Shown here piece by piece: positions 6,829 through 14,873 of a stretch of DNA of 45,835 bases. The position numbers and the translations under genes were made by a program. Under the pieces are notes generated by a model. It was not told the DNA's origin, ran no database searches, and saw only the letters and a program-made list of their open reading frames with translations. Every line of letters begins with the position of its first letter. Within the stretch, counting starts at the first letter, position 1. The stretch is from Deltaproteobacteria bacterium HGW-Deltaproteobacteria-3 (lineage in GTDB: Bacteria > Desulfobacterota > Desulfobulbia > Desulfobulbales > Desulfurivibrionaceae), in NCBI GenBank assembly GCA_002841785.1, contig PHAW01000001.1, positions 1 to 45,835 on the forward strand, read 5' to 3'.

Positions 6829-7677
6829 ATGGTTGGGACGCTACGTTTTTTGATGTTTTTCGGGTGGTGCTGTTGCCTGTTAGGCACGTCATCCCTGGGT
6901 TCGGCGCAGGCCGGACAACTGCCGCTTGCGGCATCGCCGGCTTCGATCGGCGAGGTCGTGCAGCCGAAGGTTACGGAGGTGTGGCGGTCGGAAACGGCAT
7001 CGCTGCCGGTTTTCGGGGCAATCCGGCTTGCCGATTTCTCTCTGCCCGCGTTGGCCGTGCTCCTCGGCCTTGCGGACGGCTTCAACCCCTGCGCCATGTG
7101 GGCCCTGGTCTATCTTCTTTCCCTGCTGGTCTCCCTCCGGGACCGGCGCAAGATCTGGCTGCTGGTGGGCAATGCCTTTCTTCTGCTGGGCTATCTGCGG
7201 CCTCTCACAATCATCATCGGCTCGGGCGCCCTGGTCATCGGCGTGGTGGATCTGCGTTCTTTTATCCTGACCCGTGGGGCTCCGGTCTGCGCGGTCGGCA
7301 ACCCCGGGTTCAAAAAGCGGACCATGGGCAGGATGGAGCGGCTGGTGGCGGCGCCGCTCACCCTCGCCACCTTTCTGGGGGTTGTCGCCCTTGCCTTTAC
7401 GGTGAACGCCATAGAATTCGCCTGTTCCGCCGGGTTGCCCGCCATTTTTACCCACACCCTTTCCCTGCTGCAGCTCTCCGGGCCGCAGTATTACGGCTAT
7501 ATCCTGCTCTATGTCTTGTTCTTCATGCTGGACGATCTGCTGATCTTCAGCCTTGCCGCCTTCACCCTGCAAACAACCATGGCCGGCGGTTATGCCCGGT
7601 ACGGCAAATTGGTGGGAGGGGTGGTGCTGGTGGCGCTGGGGCTGCTGATGCTTGTGGCCCCGGAGCAGTTACGGTAA
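6829..7677 (+). CDS. DsbD/CcdA-like integral membrane protein, possible internal deletion
   Basis: A 282-residue membrane protein with a signal peptide (residues 1-28, ending AQA) and about five hydrophobic segments. The motif LADGFNPCAMWALVYLLSLL (81-100) and the later VNAIEFACSAGLP (192-204) identify a DsbD/CcdA-like family of thiol-redox membrane proteins; C88 and C199 are the paired cysteines. ATG 6829 has the site GGAGG, whereas the frame to 6736 has none. From memory of the family, a segment of about 20 residues ending in a conserved AWLN is expected after the first conserved helix. Here residues 110-121 run WLLVG directly into NAFLLLGY, as if a short in-frame piece were lost near base 7170. 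It is probably controlled by the divergent TetR gene. Confidence 0.7.
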   Translation: MVGTLRFLMFFGWCCCLLGTSSLGSAQAGQLPLAASPASIGEVVQPKVTEVWRSETASLPVFGAIRLADFSLPALAVLLGLADGFNPCAMWALVYLLSLLVSLRDRRKIWLLVGNAFLLLGYLRPLTIIIGSGALVIGVVDLRSFILTRGAPVCAVGNPGFKKRTMGRMERLVAAPLTLATFLGVVALAFTVNAIEFACSAGLPAIFTHTLSLLQLSGPQYYGYILLYVLFFMLDDLLIFSLAAFTLQTTMAGGYARYGKLVGGVVLVALGLLMLVAPEQLR

Positions 7678-8457
7678 GGGGGCGATCAGGTACACATCAA
7701 AGCGGCTGTTCGTGCCGTTGATGGCAAAGTTGGGGGCAGGTCCGGCCAGGGCAGGGGCCAGGCGCGGCCGCTTCACCACCACCCGGCGGCCGGCAACGGT
7801 AAGGGCCGCCGCCAGCAGAGCATCGCTGTCCTCATCATCGCCCACCAGCAGACGGATAAGCCGCATCTCTTTCTTGACCAGGGCGCTCTTGCTGCGGTGC
7901 GGGTACATGGGGTCGATGTACGCCACATCGGGGCGTTCGCCCTGCCAGGTGCGGAGGATATCCAGGCTGTCGCCGGGAATGAGGCTGATCCGGGCCATGA
8001 TTTCGGCCAGCGTTGGTTCCTTGCTCGCCCGCTGAATGCCGTCCGCCAGCAGGGATGCCACCACGGGGGAGCGTTCCACCATCCGGACGGTGCAGCCCAG
8101 GCTGGCCAGGATAAAGCTGTCCCTCCCCAGGCCGGCGGTGAGGTCCAGCACCACAAGGCTCGCCCCGCCCTTGAGCCCCACCGCCCTGGCAATCCCCTCC
8201 TTGCGGCTGGTGGTTTGCCTGCGGCGGTACTCGATGGCACCGCCGAGGAAATCAATACACAGCGGCCCCTCCGCGCCCTTGGTGGTCTGGCGCAGCTCCA
8301 GCCGCTCCGAAGTCAGGGTCAGCAGCAGGGCAGGGGTGTTTTCTTCCGGGTTGTAGAGCGGCAGGTCGAGCTGGGCTGCCAGTTGGCGGGCTTTGCCGGC
8401 CAACGCCGGATCCGTCTGGCTGACGGCGATGAGGTTTTCCTGGCTGCGGCTGGTCAT
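7669..8457 (-). CDS. rsmJ: 16S rRNA (guanine1516-N2)-methyltransferase RsmJ
   Basis: A 262-residue SAM-dependent methyltransferase of the RsmJ (YhiQ) family, which methylates the N2 of G1516 in 16S rRNA. The SAM-binding loop is VLDLTAGLGRDSF (103-115) and the catalytic motif is DPMYP (182-186), which in this family replaces the usual NPPY. FLGGAIEYRRRQ (70-81) is a further family hallmark. The frame is open to 8610, but the conserved part begins shortly after ATG 8457, which is taken as the start; its ribosome site is weak. It converges with the upstream membrane-protein gene and their ends overlap by 9 bp. Confidence 0.92.
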   Translation of the reverse strand: MTSRSQENLIAVSQTDPALAGKARQLAAQLDLPLYNPEENTPALLLTLTSERLELRQTTKGAEGPLCIDFLGGAIEYRRRQTTSRKEGIARAVGLKGGASLVVLDLTAGLGRDSFILASLGCTVRMVERSPVVASLLADGIQRASKEPTLAEIMARISLIPGDSLDILRTWQGERPDVAYIDPMYPHRSKSALVKKEMRLIRLLVGDDEDSDALLAAALTVAGRRVVVKRPRLAPALAGPAPNFAINGTNSRFDVYLIAPLP

Positions 8458-8566
8458 GGCGTATGGCGGATTATTTCCCGGTGCATCATTTCCTGTACAT
8501 GGTATATTCAGAAGGTTTTTTCGCAGGCCCCTTGGCCAGACGGCCCCACTTACAACAGAGAAGATA

Positions 8567-9343
8567 ATGGATACCCAGCATAAAGCACAAGCCAAAGTTG
8601 TGGCCATCATCCCGGCCCGCTATCATTCCAACCGCTTCGAGGGCAAGCCCCTGGCCAAGATCGCGGGCAAGCCCATGATCGAGCACGTCTACGAACGGGC
8701 CAAGGCGGTGGCCCTGCTCTCACGGGTGGCGGTGGCCACCGATGACGAGCGGATCGCCGAGTGCGTCCGCTCCTTTGGCGGCGAGGTGGTGATGACCCGC
8801 TCCGACCATGTCTCCGGCACCGACCGGCTGGCCGAGGCCGCCAGTATCATGGGCATTGCCGAGCAGGACGTGGTGGTGAACATCCAGGGCGACCAGCCGC
8901 TCTTCGAGGCGGAGGTGGTTTCCCAGGTGGCTACGCCGCTGCTGGAAGACCCGGCCCTGCCCATGTCCACCCTGATCTACAAGATCGTGCGCGAGGAGGA
9001 GATTACCGATCCCAACCACGTCAAGACCGTGTTCGACCGGCACAACAACGCCCTCTATTTCTCCCGCGCCTCCATCCCTTTTCAGCGTAACCCCGAGGAG
9101 CCGGAGGTTCCCACCTATTACAAACACCTGGGATTTTACGCCTACCGCAAGGGGTTCCTGCTCACCTTTGTCGGGTTGCCCGAGGGCGAGTGGGAGCGGT
9201 TCGAGAAGCTGGAGCAGTTGCGCGCCCTGGAGTTCGGCTATCGCATCCGCGTAGTGCTCACGGCGCACGACTCCATCGAGGTGGATACCCCCAAGGATTT
9301 GGAGCGGGTGGAGGAACTGATTCGCAAAGACGGCGGGAAATGA
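8567..9343 (+). CDS. kdsB: 3-deoxy-manno-octulosonate cytidylyltransferase KdsB
   Basis: A 258-residue CMP-KDO synthetase, which activates KDO with CTP for lipid A-core assembly and marks a Gram-negative outer membrane. The N-terminal nucleotide-binding motif IIPARYHSNRFEGKPLAKI (14-32) is nearly canonical. VVVNIQGDQPLF, the KHLGFYAYRK segment and the C-terminal IEVDTPKDLERV also match the family. ATG 8567 is preceded by AGAGAAG and starts close to the conserved core; the frame extends to 8393 without a ribosome site and overlaps rsmJ. It is a single gene rather than part of a kds operon here. Confidence 0.95.
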   Translation: MDTQHKAQAKVVAIIPARYHSNRFEGKPLAKIAGKPMIEHVYERAKAVALLSRVAVATDDERIAECVRSFGGEVVMTRSDHVSGTDRLAEAASIMGIAEQDVVVNIQGDQPLFEAEVVSQVATPLLEDPALPMSTLIYKIVREEEITDPNHVKTVFDRHNNALYFSRASIPFQRNPEEPEVPTYYKHLGFYAYRKGFLLTFVGLPEGEWERFEKLEQLRALEFGYRIRVVLTAHDSIEVDTPKDLERVEELIRKDGGK

Positions 9344-9359
9344 GGGAGAGAGGCGGGTG

Positions 9360-9470
9360 CTTCGACAAGGCTCTCCTGAGCTTGCCGAAGGGCTCAGCAC
9401 GAGCGGAAGTGTAATGCGTTAGAAAATGTTCGTTGTTGTCAACACCGTTCGCCCTGAGCTCTGTCGAAGG
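9360..9470. repeat. CTTCGACA-type palindromic repeat, copy 1
   Basis: CTTCGACA (9360-9367) and TGTCGAAG (9462-9469) face each other. The interior contains the words CTGAGCTTGCCGAAGGGCTC and GTTCGCCCTGAGCTCTGTCG. This is a widespread proteobacterial intergenic repeat type. A second copy is at 34037-34123. It fills the kdsB-mdh gap. Confidence 0.7.
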
Positions 9471-9525
9471 GCACTTTTGGTGAGACCATCATAATTTTCG
9501 ATAATCATAAAAAGAGGTTCATCCC

Positions 9526-10455
9526 ATGAGAAGAAACAAGATCACCATCATCGGCGCGGGCAATGTCGGCGCCACCGCCGCCCACTGGGCCGCCAGCCGC
9601 GGCTTGGGCGATATCCTCCTTCTGGACGTGGTGGAAGGGGTGCCCCAGGGCAAGGCGTTGGACCTGTTGCAATCAGGCCCGGTGGACGGCTTCAACAACC
9701 GGATCACCGGCTCCAACGACTTCGCCGATCTGGCCGGTTCCGACGTGGTGATCATCACCGCCGGCCTGGCCCGCAAGCCCGGCATGAGCCGCGATGACCT
9801 GCTGGCCAAGAACGTGGCCATCGTCAAGTCCTGCGCCGAGCAGGTGGCCAAGCACGCCCCGGACTGCGTCCTGATCGTGGTCACCAACCCCATCGACGCC
9901 ATGGTCTACACGGCCTTCAAGGTCACCGGCTTCCCCAGGGAGCGGGTGATCGGCATGGCAGGGGTGCTCGATTCCGCCCGCTACCGCACCTTTCTGGCCG
10001 AGGCCCTGGGCGTGGCGCCCCGCGACGTCAACGCCCTGGTCATGGGCATCCACGGCGACAACATGCTGCCGCTGGTCCGGCTGGCCAACGTGGCAGGGGT
10101 GCCGGTCACCGACCTCTTGTCCGGTGAGGAACTGGCCGCCATCGTCCACCGCACCCAGCACGGCGGGGCCGAGATCGTCAACCATCTCAAAACCGGCAGC
10201 GCCTTTTACACTCCGGGTCTCGCCGCAGTGGAGATGGTCGAGGCGGTGCTCACCGACAGCAAGCGGGTTCTGCCCTGCGCCGCCTATGTTGAGGGCGAGT
10301 TCGGCTTTTCCGGCTGCTTCCTCGGGGTGCCGGTGGTCTTGGGCGATAAGGGCGTGGAGCGGATTATTCAGTTCAAGCTCACCGACGAGGAACAGAAGGC
10401 CATGGCCGACTCCGAGGCGGCGGTGCGCAAGCAGATGGCGGCTACCGGATTATAA
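9526..10455 (+). CDS. mdh: Malate dehydrogenase (LDH-like type)
   Basis: A 309-residue NAD-dependent malate dehydrogenase, interconverting malate and oxaloacetate. The Rossmann motif GAGNVGATAA is at 10-19, and Asp34 at the end of the second strand favours NAD. The active site is complete: R83 and R89 of the mobile loop (ARKPGMSRDDLL), the NPIDAM segment, D149 and R152 (VLDSARYR), and the catalytic H176 in VMGIHGDNM. Arg at 83 marks it as malate rather than lactate dehydrogenase. The start has AAAGAGG upstream. An inverted-repeat element begins directly at its stop codon. Confidence 0.95.
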   Translation: MRRNKITIIGAGNVGATAAHWAASRGLGDILLLDVVEGVPQGKALDLLQSGPVDGFNNRITGSNDFADLAGSDVVIITAGLARKPGMSRDDLLAKNVAIVKSCAEQVAKHAPDCVLIVVTNPIDAMVYTAFKVTGFPRERVIGMAGVLDSARYRTFLAEALGVAPRDVNALVMGIHGDNMLPLVRLANVAGVPVTDLLSGEELAAIVHRTQHGGAEIVNHLKTGSAFYTPGLAAVEMVEAVLTDSKRVLPCAAYVEGEFGFSGCFLGVPVVLGDKGVERIIQFKLTDEEQKAMADSEAAVRKQMAATGL

Positions 10456-10606
10456 AAAATAGGCGTAAGGTGAAAGGTTAAAGGTTAAAGGTCAAAACAA
10501 AATATTCGACAGGATTTGTCCTTATCCTTGAACCTTTTACCTTTTGCCTTTTTCCTCTCCTTTCAACCTTGAGCCTTTTACCTTGAACCTTGAGCCTTTT
10601 CCCTTA
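10455..10606. repeat. Inverted repeat followed by degenerate CCTT-rich tandem units
   Basis: An imperfect 30-bp inverted repeat (10455-10484 against 10526-10555, about 24 of 30 pairing) is built from AAGGTTAAAGG-type words. It is followed to about 10606 by degenerate CCTTGAGCCTTTTACCTTGAA-like units. It may act as the mdh terminator. It runs into the open frame of the next gene, so the first residues of that frame are repeat-derived. Confidence 0.65.
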
Positions 10607-10630
10607 TCCGCCAACGATCTGATTTCCCGT

Positions 10631-12853
10631 ATGGGCGAGGCGCGCTTCGGCTTGCTCGATCTGCTACCCGAGGGCGATCTGGCCGAAAAGCTCATCGGCC
10701 TGGCGCTTTCCGGCCCGCCGCCTGCACCTGCGGCCATGGCCACGGAGCTGGCTTGCCTGACCGTGGCCTTGAATGCCACGGAAACCAGGGATGTGCGGGT
10801 GGTTGTGTTCGGGGGCGGCACCGGGCTTTCCAATCTCATCGGCGGCGACAGCCGCAATCCCCTCTGGCCCGACGATCCCTTCCAGGGCCTCAAGGAGACC
10901 TTTCCGCAAACCCGGGCCGTGGTCTGCGTCACCGACGACGGCGGCTCCAGCGGCGAGTTGCTCAAGGAGCTGCCCCTCATTGCCTTGGGCGATATCCGCC
11001 ATGTCCTGCTCTCTTCCATCCGGCAGGAGAAGCTGCACGAGCAGTATGGCCTTGCCGGGCGGGAGGCGCTGCGGGTAAGCGCTGCGCTGCATCAACTTTT
11101 TAACCACCGTTTCGAAACCCCGCCTTCCTCGCCCCATGCCCTGCTGGGCGATGCCGATGTCAATCTGGCCGCGTTGCCCAAGGGGATGGGGCAAGGGCTG
11201 GCCGGCCTGATCGAGGCGATCTTCAGCGAGCCGCGGCTACGGACGCAGCTTTCCCGCCCCCATTGCCTCGGCAATCTCCTGCTCGCCGCCGCCATTGTGG
11301 GCGAGAAGGAGGAGGTGGCCGGAATCTCCCTGCTGGCCGAACTCATCGGCGCCAATCCCGAGGCGGTTTTGCCCTGCACCACCACCCCGGCCCGGCTCAA
11401 GGTGCTGTACGGAAACGGGGTGCTGGTGAGCGGGGAATACAAGTCCGGCCACGCCCGGCGCGGCTATCCGGTGGACCGGGTTTTTGTCGAATTTGCAGCC
11501 CCACCCCAGGCGGTGCCCCAGGTGCTGGCCGCCATCAACCAGGCCGACATCATCCTCTTTGCCCCGGGCAGCCTGTTCACCAGCATCGTGCCGATCCTGC
11601 AGGTGCCGGGCATTGCCCAGGCGATCCGCGACAACCGCGGGGCGCTCAAGATGCTGGTGGCCAATCTCTGGGCCCAGGCCGGGGAAACCGACATGGCCCA
11701 TGGCAACGGGAACGGCGACCATCCGCAGCGCTTTCATGTATCCGACCTGTTGGCCGCCTACCATCGCAATATTCCCGGCGGGGTGAAGGATCTTTTCGAG
11801 CAGATTCTCGTCCTCGGCTTGCGCGATATCCCCGGTTCCATCCTCCAGAGCTACGCCCTGGAAACCAAGGTCCCCATCTATCTCGACCGCGACAAGGTCC
11901 GGGCCATGGGCTTTGCCCCCATCGAGTCCCGGCTCTATGCCCAGGCCGATATCGAGCAGCGCGGGGTGATCCAGCATGATCCCGCCTCCCTGGCCGCAGC
12001 GGTGCGGGTCATGTGGGCGATCCGCGATTCCCTGGGCAAGGGAGGGAGCCCCAAGCTCTGCGGGCCGGGCGGCGGGGCGGAGGTTTTGCTTGATCCCTTG
12101 GGGCAGACGGCAAACCAGCGTTTTGCCGCGATCCGCGAACGATTGCATGCCCTGGCCATTGCCGAAGATTTGCACCCTGTGCTGGCCGAGATCTTCTGGC
12201 GTCACGGGGATATTCCCCTTGCGCATCTGGACGGAGTTGCCGGGGTTGTCCTGCTGGATCGGGAGGAATGGAGCAGGGCCCAGGAATGGGACACCATCCT
12301 CTCGTTCTACGATCCCGCGGACCGGCTGATCAAGATCCGCGAGGATATCTTCCCTGAGCCGGCCCAGTTCGAGGTGGGGTTTCTGGTCGCCCTGGGCCAA
12401 TCCCTGCTGGGCAATTACGCAGAGGAGAAGCGCAGGCTGCCCGTGGTACGCGATGGCGAATCCCTGGGCTATGAGTTCCGGCTGATTCTGCGGCCGGAGG
12501 CGGAGTTGTGTTGTTTTTTCAACTCGGCGGAGCTTGCCCGGTTTTTGGGGCTGGTCCGGATGCGGCAGGCAACCGGGAACCCCCGCCTCTATACCCGGCT
12601 GGTGAATGACGATGAAGGCTTTACCCCGCCCGGCCTGTTGTTCGGTCTGACCTATGCCTGGTACCTGGACAACCGCCATGTCTGCCATATCGAATACAAG
12701 ATGTCCATCGACCGCATGATGTCCTGCGGCTTGATCCCGGAACAAAAAAAGGTGGCAGGCCGCAGACAGGCGATGATCGATTTTTTCCGCACCGTGGTGT
12801 TTCGCTACACTGCCGGGCAGTTGCAGCCTTCAGCCGATTATGGTCTGGGCTGA
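10631..12853 (+). CDS. CofD/YvcK-like protein (UPF0052) with long C-terminal extension
   Basis: A protein of about 740 residues. The first half is a CofD/YvcK domain: VVVFGGGTGLSNL (numbering from ATG 10631, about 57-69), CVTDDGGSSGELLKELP, GDIRHVLLSS, and the later ADIILFAPGSLFTSIVPIL. YvcK proteins are needed for growth on gluconeogenic carbon and for cell-wall balance in Gram-positives and bind UDP-sugars; CofD makes the F420 precursor. The last 290 or so residues are not a domain I recognise. The start is uncertain: the frame extends to a TTG at 10544 inside the preceding repeat, and no candidate has a good ribosome site. ATG 10631 is the first ATG clear of the repeat. Confidence 0.75.
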   Translation: MGEARFGLLDLLPEGDLAEKLIGLALSGPPPAPAAMATELACLTVALNATETRDVRVVVFGGGTGLSNLIGGDSRNPLWPDDPFQGLKETFPQTRAVVCVTDDGGSSGELLKELPLIALGDIRHVLLSSIRQEKLHEQYGLAGREALRVSAALHQLFNHRFETPPSSPHALLGDADVNLAALPKGMGQGLAGLIEAIFSEPRLRTQLSRPHCLGNLLLAAAIVGEKEEVAGISLLAELIGANPEAVLPCTTTPARLKVLYGNGVLVSGEYKSGHARRGYPVDRVFVEFAAPPQAVPQVLAAINQADIILFAPGSLFTSIVPILQVPGIAQAIRDNRGALKMLVANLWAQAGETDMAHGNGNGDHPQRFHVSDLLAAYHRNIPGGVKDLFEQILVLGLRDIPGSILQSYALETKVPIYLDRDKVRAMGFAPIESRLYAQADIEQRGVIQHDPASLAAAVRVMWAIRDSLGKGGSPKLCGPGGGAEVLLDPLGQTANQRFAAIRERLHALAIAEDLHPVLAEIFWRHGDIPLAHLDGVAGVVLLDREEWSRAQEWDTILSFYDPADRLIKIREDIFPEPAQFEVGFLVALGQSLLGNYAEEKRRLPVVRDGESLGYEFRLILRPEAELCCFFNSAELARFLGLVRMRQATGNPRLYTRLVNDDEGFTPPGLLFGLTYAWYLDNRHVCHIEYKMSIDRMMSCGLIPEQKKVAGRRQAMIDFFRTVVFRYTAGQLQPSADYGLG

Positions 12854-13401
12854 ATCAAGGGAAAGGGATCGATAAGCCGGATTCCGGGGCTGGTCCACAG
12901 GGTAGGCCATCCCAGCTCCGTTGTTCTCCAACCCGGAGCCAGCCAGCCAAGGGAAAGATGAAGATGATCCGGCGGGGCCGATGGTCCCCGCGCCTTTCCA
13001 CCCGCCACCGCAGCCAGGGGGGCTCCCGCCGAAACCTGCGCTCCGCACCCCACCAGGGGCCGGACATGTCCATAGAGGGAGATAAGCCGCCAGCCCTGCC
13101 TATCCATTATGGGATGGCGCACCGCCACGGTGCTGCCCAGAAAATCCTCGAACACCGCAACCACCTCCCCATCCCAGAGCGGCGGAACCAGGGCCTGCTG
13201 CGGCAGCTCCCGCCGCTGCCCTGATTGATCCCTGAAAAAGAGCAGATCAATGCCTTCGTGCGGGCTTTGCCGGGAGCCGTCCTTCCACCACGCCTGCGTC
13301 TCCTCAAAGCACATGCCGGGGAGAAAGAACCAGCCGGTGCCTTCATCGGCAAGGTGGTTCAGATTGAGAAAGGTGCGGAAAAATGAGGAGGTTGGAATCA
13401 T
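12838..13401 (-). CDS. M23-like (LytM) metallopeptidase domain protein
   Basis: A 187-residue protein with the zinc-site signature of M23 endopeptidases: H48 and D52 in SPHEGIDLLFF, H112 in SLYGHV, and H146/H148 in DHLHLSLGW. These enzymes cut glycyl or peptide cross-bridges in peptidoglycan. The loop LVGCGAQVSAGAPLAAVAG also fits the family. There is no signal peptide, so export is not evident. The 3' end overlaps the CofD/YvcK-like gene by 16 bp in convergent orientation. An IS element is inserted 61 bp upstream of its start and may have separated it from its promoter. Confidence 0.75.
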   Translation of the reverse strand: MIPTSSFFRTFLNLNHLADEGTGWFFLPGMCFEETQAWWKDGSRQSPHEGIDLLFFRDQSGQRRELPQQALVPPLWDGEVVAVFEDFLGSTVAVRHPIMDRQGWRLISLYGHVRPLVGCGAQVSAGAPLAAVAGGKARGPSAPPDHLHLSLGWLAPGWRTTELGWPTLWTSPGIRLIDPFPLIQPRP

Positions 13402-13462
13402 TGATTTTAGAGGTAGAAGGGAAGAGAGTGAGAGTTGGGCGGGTGTGTTTCCTGTCTGGATT

Positions 13463-13489
13463 TGTAACCTTCCCCCGATTTAGTGGACA
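13463..13489. repeat. IS terminal inverted repeat, left
   Basis: Starts TGTAACCTTCCCCCG and ends GTGGACA. It matches the reverse complement of 14604-14630 at 22 of 27 positions. Confidence 0.88.
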
Positions 13490-13494
13490 CCGGG

Positions 13495-14565
13495 TTAGGC
13501 TGCAAGTTTAAAATAGGCCGCCTCGTACAGGGCCGGGCTTTGAAAGCCCAAGGTCGAGTGGAGACGCCGGCGGTTATAGAATCGCTCAATATACTCGAAA
13601 ATGCTTTGCCGGGCATGAAAGCGGGTTGAATATTTCTGATGAAATACCAGTTCCTGCTTCAGGCTGCCAAAGAAACTTTCGGTGGGGGCGTTGTCCCAGC
13701 AATCGCCCTTGCGACTCATGCTGCAAAGCATGCGGTGCTTGGCCAGCAAAGATTGAAAATCCGCGCTGGCGTATTGTGAACCACGGTCCGAATGGAAGAT
13801 CAGCCCTGGCGAAGGCCTGCGCCTTTGTTTCGCCATGGTCAGGGCATCCATGACCAGGTGCCGGGTCATCCGTTTATCCATGGCCCAGCCGACAACCGAC
13901 CTGGAAAACAGGTCGAGGACCACCGCCAGGTAAAGCCATCCTGCGGCGGTCCAGATATACGTTATGTCGCCGGCCCAAACCTGATCGGGCTTCTCAGGAG
14001 AAAAGTCCCTTTGCAAAAGATTGGGGGCGACGGGCAGATCGTGCTTTGAGTTGGTTGTTGCCTTAAAGCGGCGCTTCGATTTTGCTCGCAGGCCATCTTC
14101 TTGCATCAGGCGGGCAATGCGGTTCTCGCTGCAGGGGATATCCTTCTGCTTGAGCGCCTGATAAACCCGGGGACTGCCGTAAGTCTCCCGGCTTTCGTGA
14201 TGTGCGATGCGGATTTCCTTCAGCAACTTGTCGTTGGCTTGTTTCCGCTTGGAAACGGGCTTTTTCCGCCAAGCGTAATAGCCGCTCCGGGAAACCGCAA
14301 ACACATCACACATGACCCCGATGGGAAATTCCGTCTCATGCTGCTGCATAAAGCGGCTGAGTTCTTCGGCCTCAGAGGTCTGCCTCCCTTTGCCGGGAAA
14401 AGCCTCTTCTGGATTCTCGCCATATTGGCGAATCCATTTATAAAGTGTGTTGGGGTGGATCTCCAGATCTTCCGCCACCCCTGCAACGGATTGATCGCTG
14501 GCGGTCAGTAACCGAGCCGTCTCGATCTTGAATTCACGGGTAAAACGTCTTCTTTTTGAAACCAT
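13495..14565 (-). CDS. IS3-family transposase, OrfA-OrfB fused by internal deletion
   Basis: A 356-residue protein combining an OrfA-type helix-turn-helix (residues 4-50, [16 protein letters not shown] then [20 protein letters not shown]) with an OrfB rve integrase core. The DDE residues are D in AGDITYIW, D in [11 protein letters not shown] and E in [14 protein letters not shown]. Typical IS3 elements encode OrfA and OrfB in overlapping frames joined by a -1 frameshift, with a leucine zipper at the end of OrfA. Here EAEELSR passes straight into [10 protein letters not shown] at about base 14352, so the zipper and frameshift window are missing and the frames are fused. ATG 14565 has the site AGGAGGAC. 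Activity is doubtful. Confidence 0.85.
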   Translation of the reverse strand: MVSKRRRFTREFKIETARLLTASDQSVAGVAEDLEIHPNTLYKWIRQYGENPEEAFPGKGRQTSEAEELSRFMQQHETEFPIGVMCDVFAVSRSGYYAWRKKPVSKRKQANDKLLKEIRIAHHESRETYGSPRVYQALKQKDIPCSENRIARLMQEDGLRAKSKRRFKATTNSKHDLPVAPNLLQRDFSPEKPDQVWAGDITYIWTAAGWLYLAVVLDLFSRSVVGWAMDKRMTRHLVMDALTMAKQRRRPSPGLIFHSDRGSQYASADFQSLLAKHRMLCSMSRKGDCWDNAPTESFFGSLKQELVFHQKYSTRFHARQSIFEYIERFYNRRRLHSTLGFQSPALYEAAYFKLAA

Positions 14566-14603
14566 GACAGTCCTCCTGGTGCTGTTGTAGCAGTTTTTCG
14601 GAC

Positions 14604-14630
14604 TGTCCACAATTCCGGGGGAAGGTCACA
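14604..14630. repeat. IS terminal inverted repeat, right
   Basis: The reverse complement starts TGTGACCTTCCCCCG and ends GTGGACA. It is followed by ATT, which also precedes the left end. Confidence 0.88.
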
Positions 14631-14772
14631 ATTTGAGGCAACGATACCGTTTTTTCCCCTTTCAGAGGGGGGCTTCGGTTACTTTTATTATGAGGCAATT
14701 CGAAGATTAGTGGTAATCAGAAAATAAATGTGATTTCGCAACGGGCTATGCTACACTACGGTGCTGATCTGA

Positions 14773-14840
14773 TAACTGTTCAGCCGCACCGCATCTACGG
14801 CAGCAGTGAAGTGGCCGCCTCACTCCGAGCTGGATAGTTA
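14773..14840. repeat. Dispersed inverted repeat, family A copy 2 (short, diverged)
   Basis: TAACTGTTCAGC (14773-14784) faces GAGCTGGATAGTTA near 14827-14840. The interior keeps GCACCGCATCTACGGCAGCAG and GAAGTGGCCGCC, related to the copies at 1392 and 37344. It lies just upstream of the PhnD-like gene. Confidence 0.6.
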
Positions 14841-14873
14841 CCTGATCTGAAAGTAAGAAATGGAGGAGTGGTC

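Larger units (their letters stand above)
13463..14630. mobile_element. IS3-family insertion sequence with target duplication
   Basis: An 1168-bp element bounded by 27-bp imperfect terminal inverted repeats beginning TGTAACCTTCCCCCG on the left and TGTGACCTTCCCCCG on the right (22 of 27 identical, both ending GTGGACA). The flanking triplets ATT at 13460-13462 and 14631-14633 form a 3-bp target duplication, as expected for IS3. One leftward transposase ORF fills it. The element is about 100 bp shorter than a usual IS3 member, which agrees with the deletion inside its ORF. Confidence 0.9.

Noticed and set aside
13463-14630. Composite transposon around the IS element
   Set aside because: Only one IS copy is visible and its target duplication directly flanks it.
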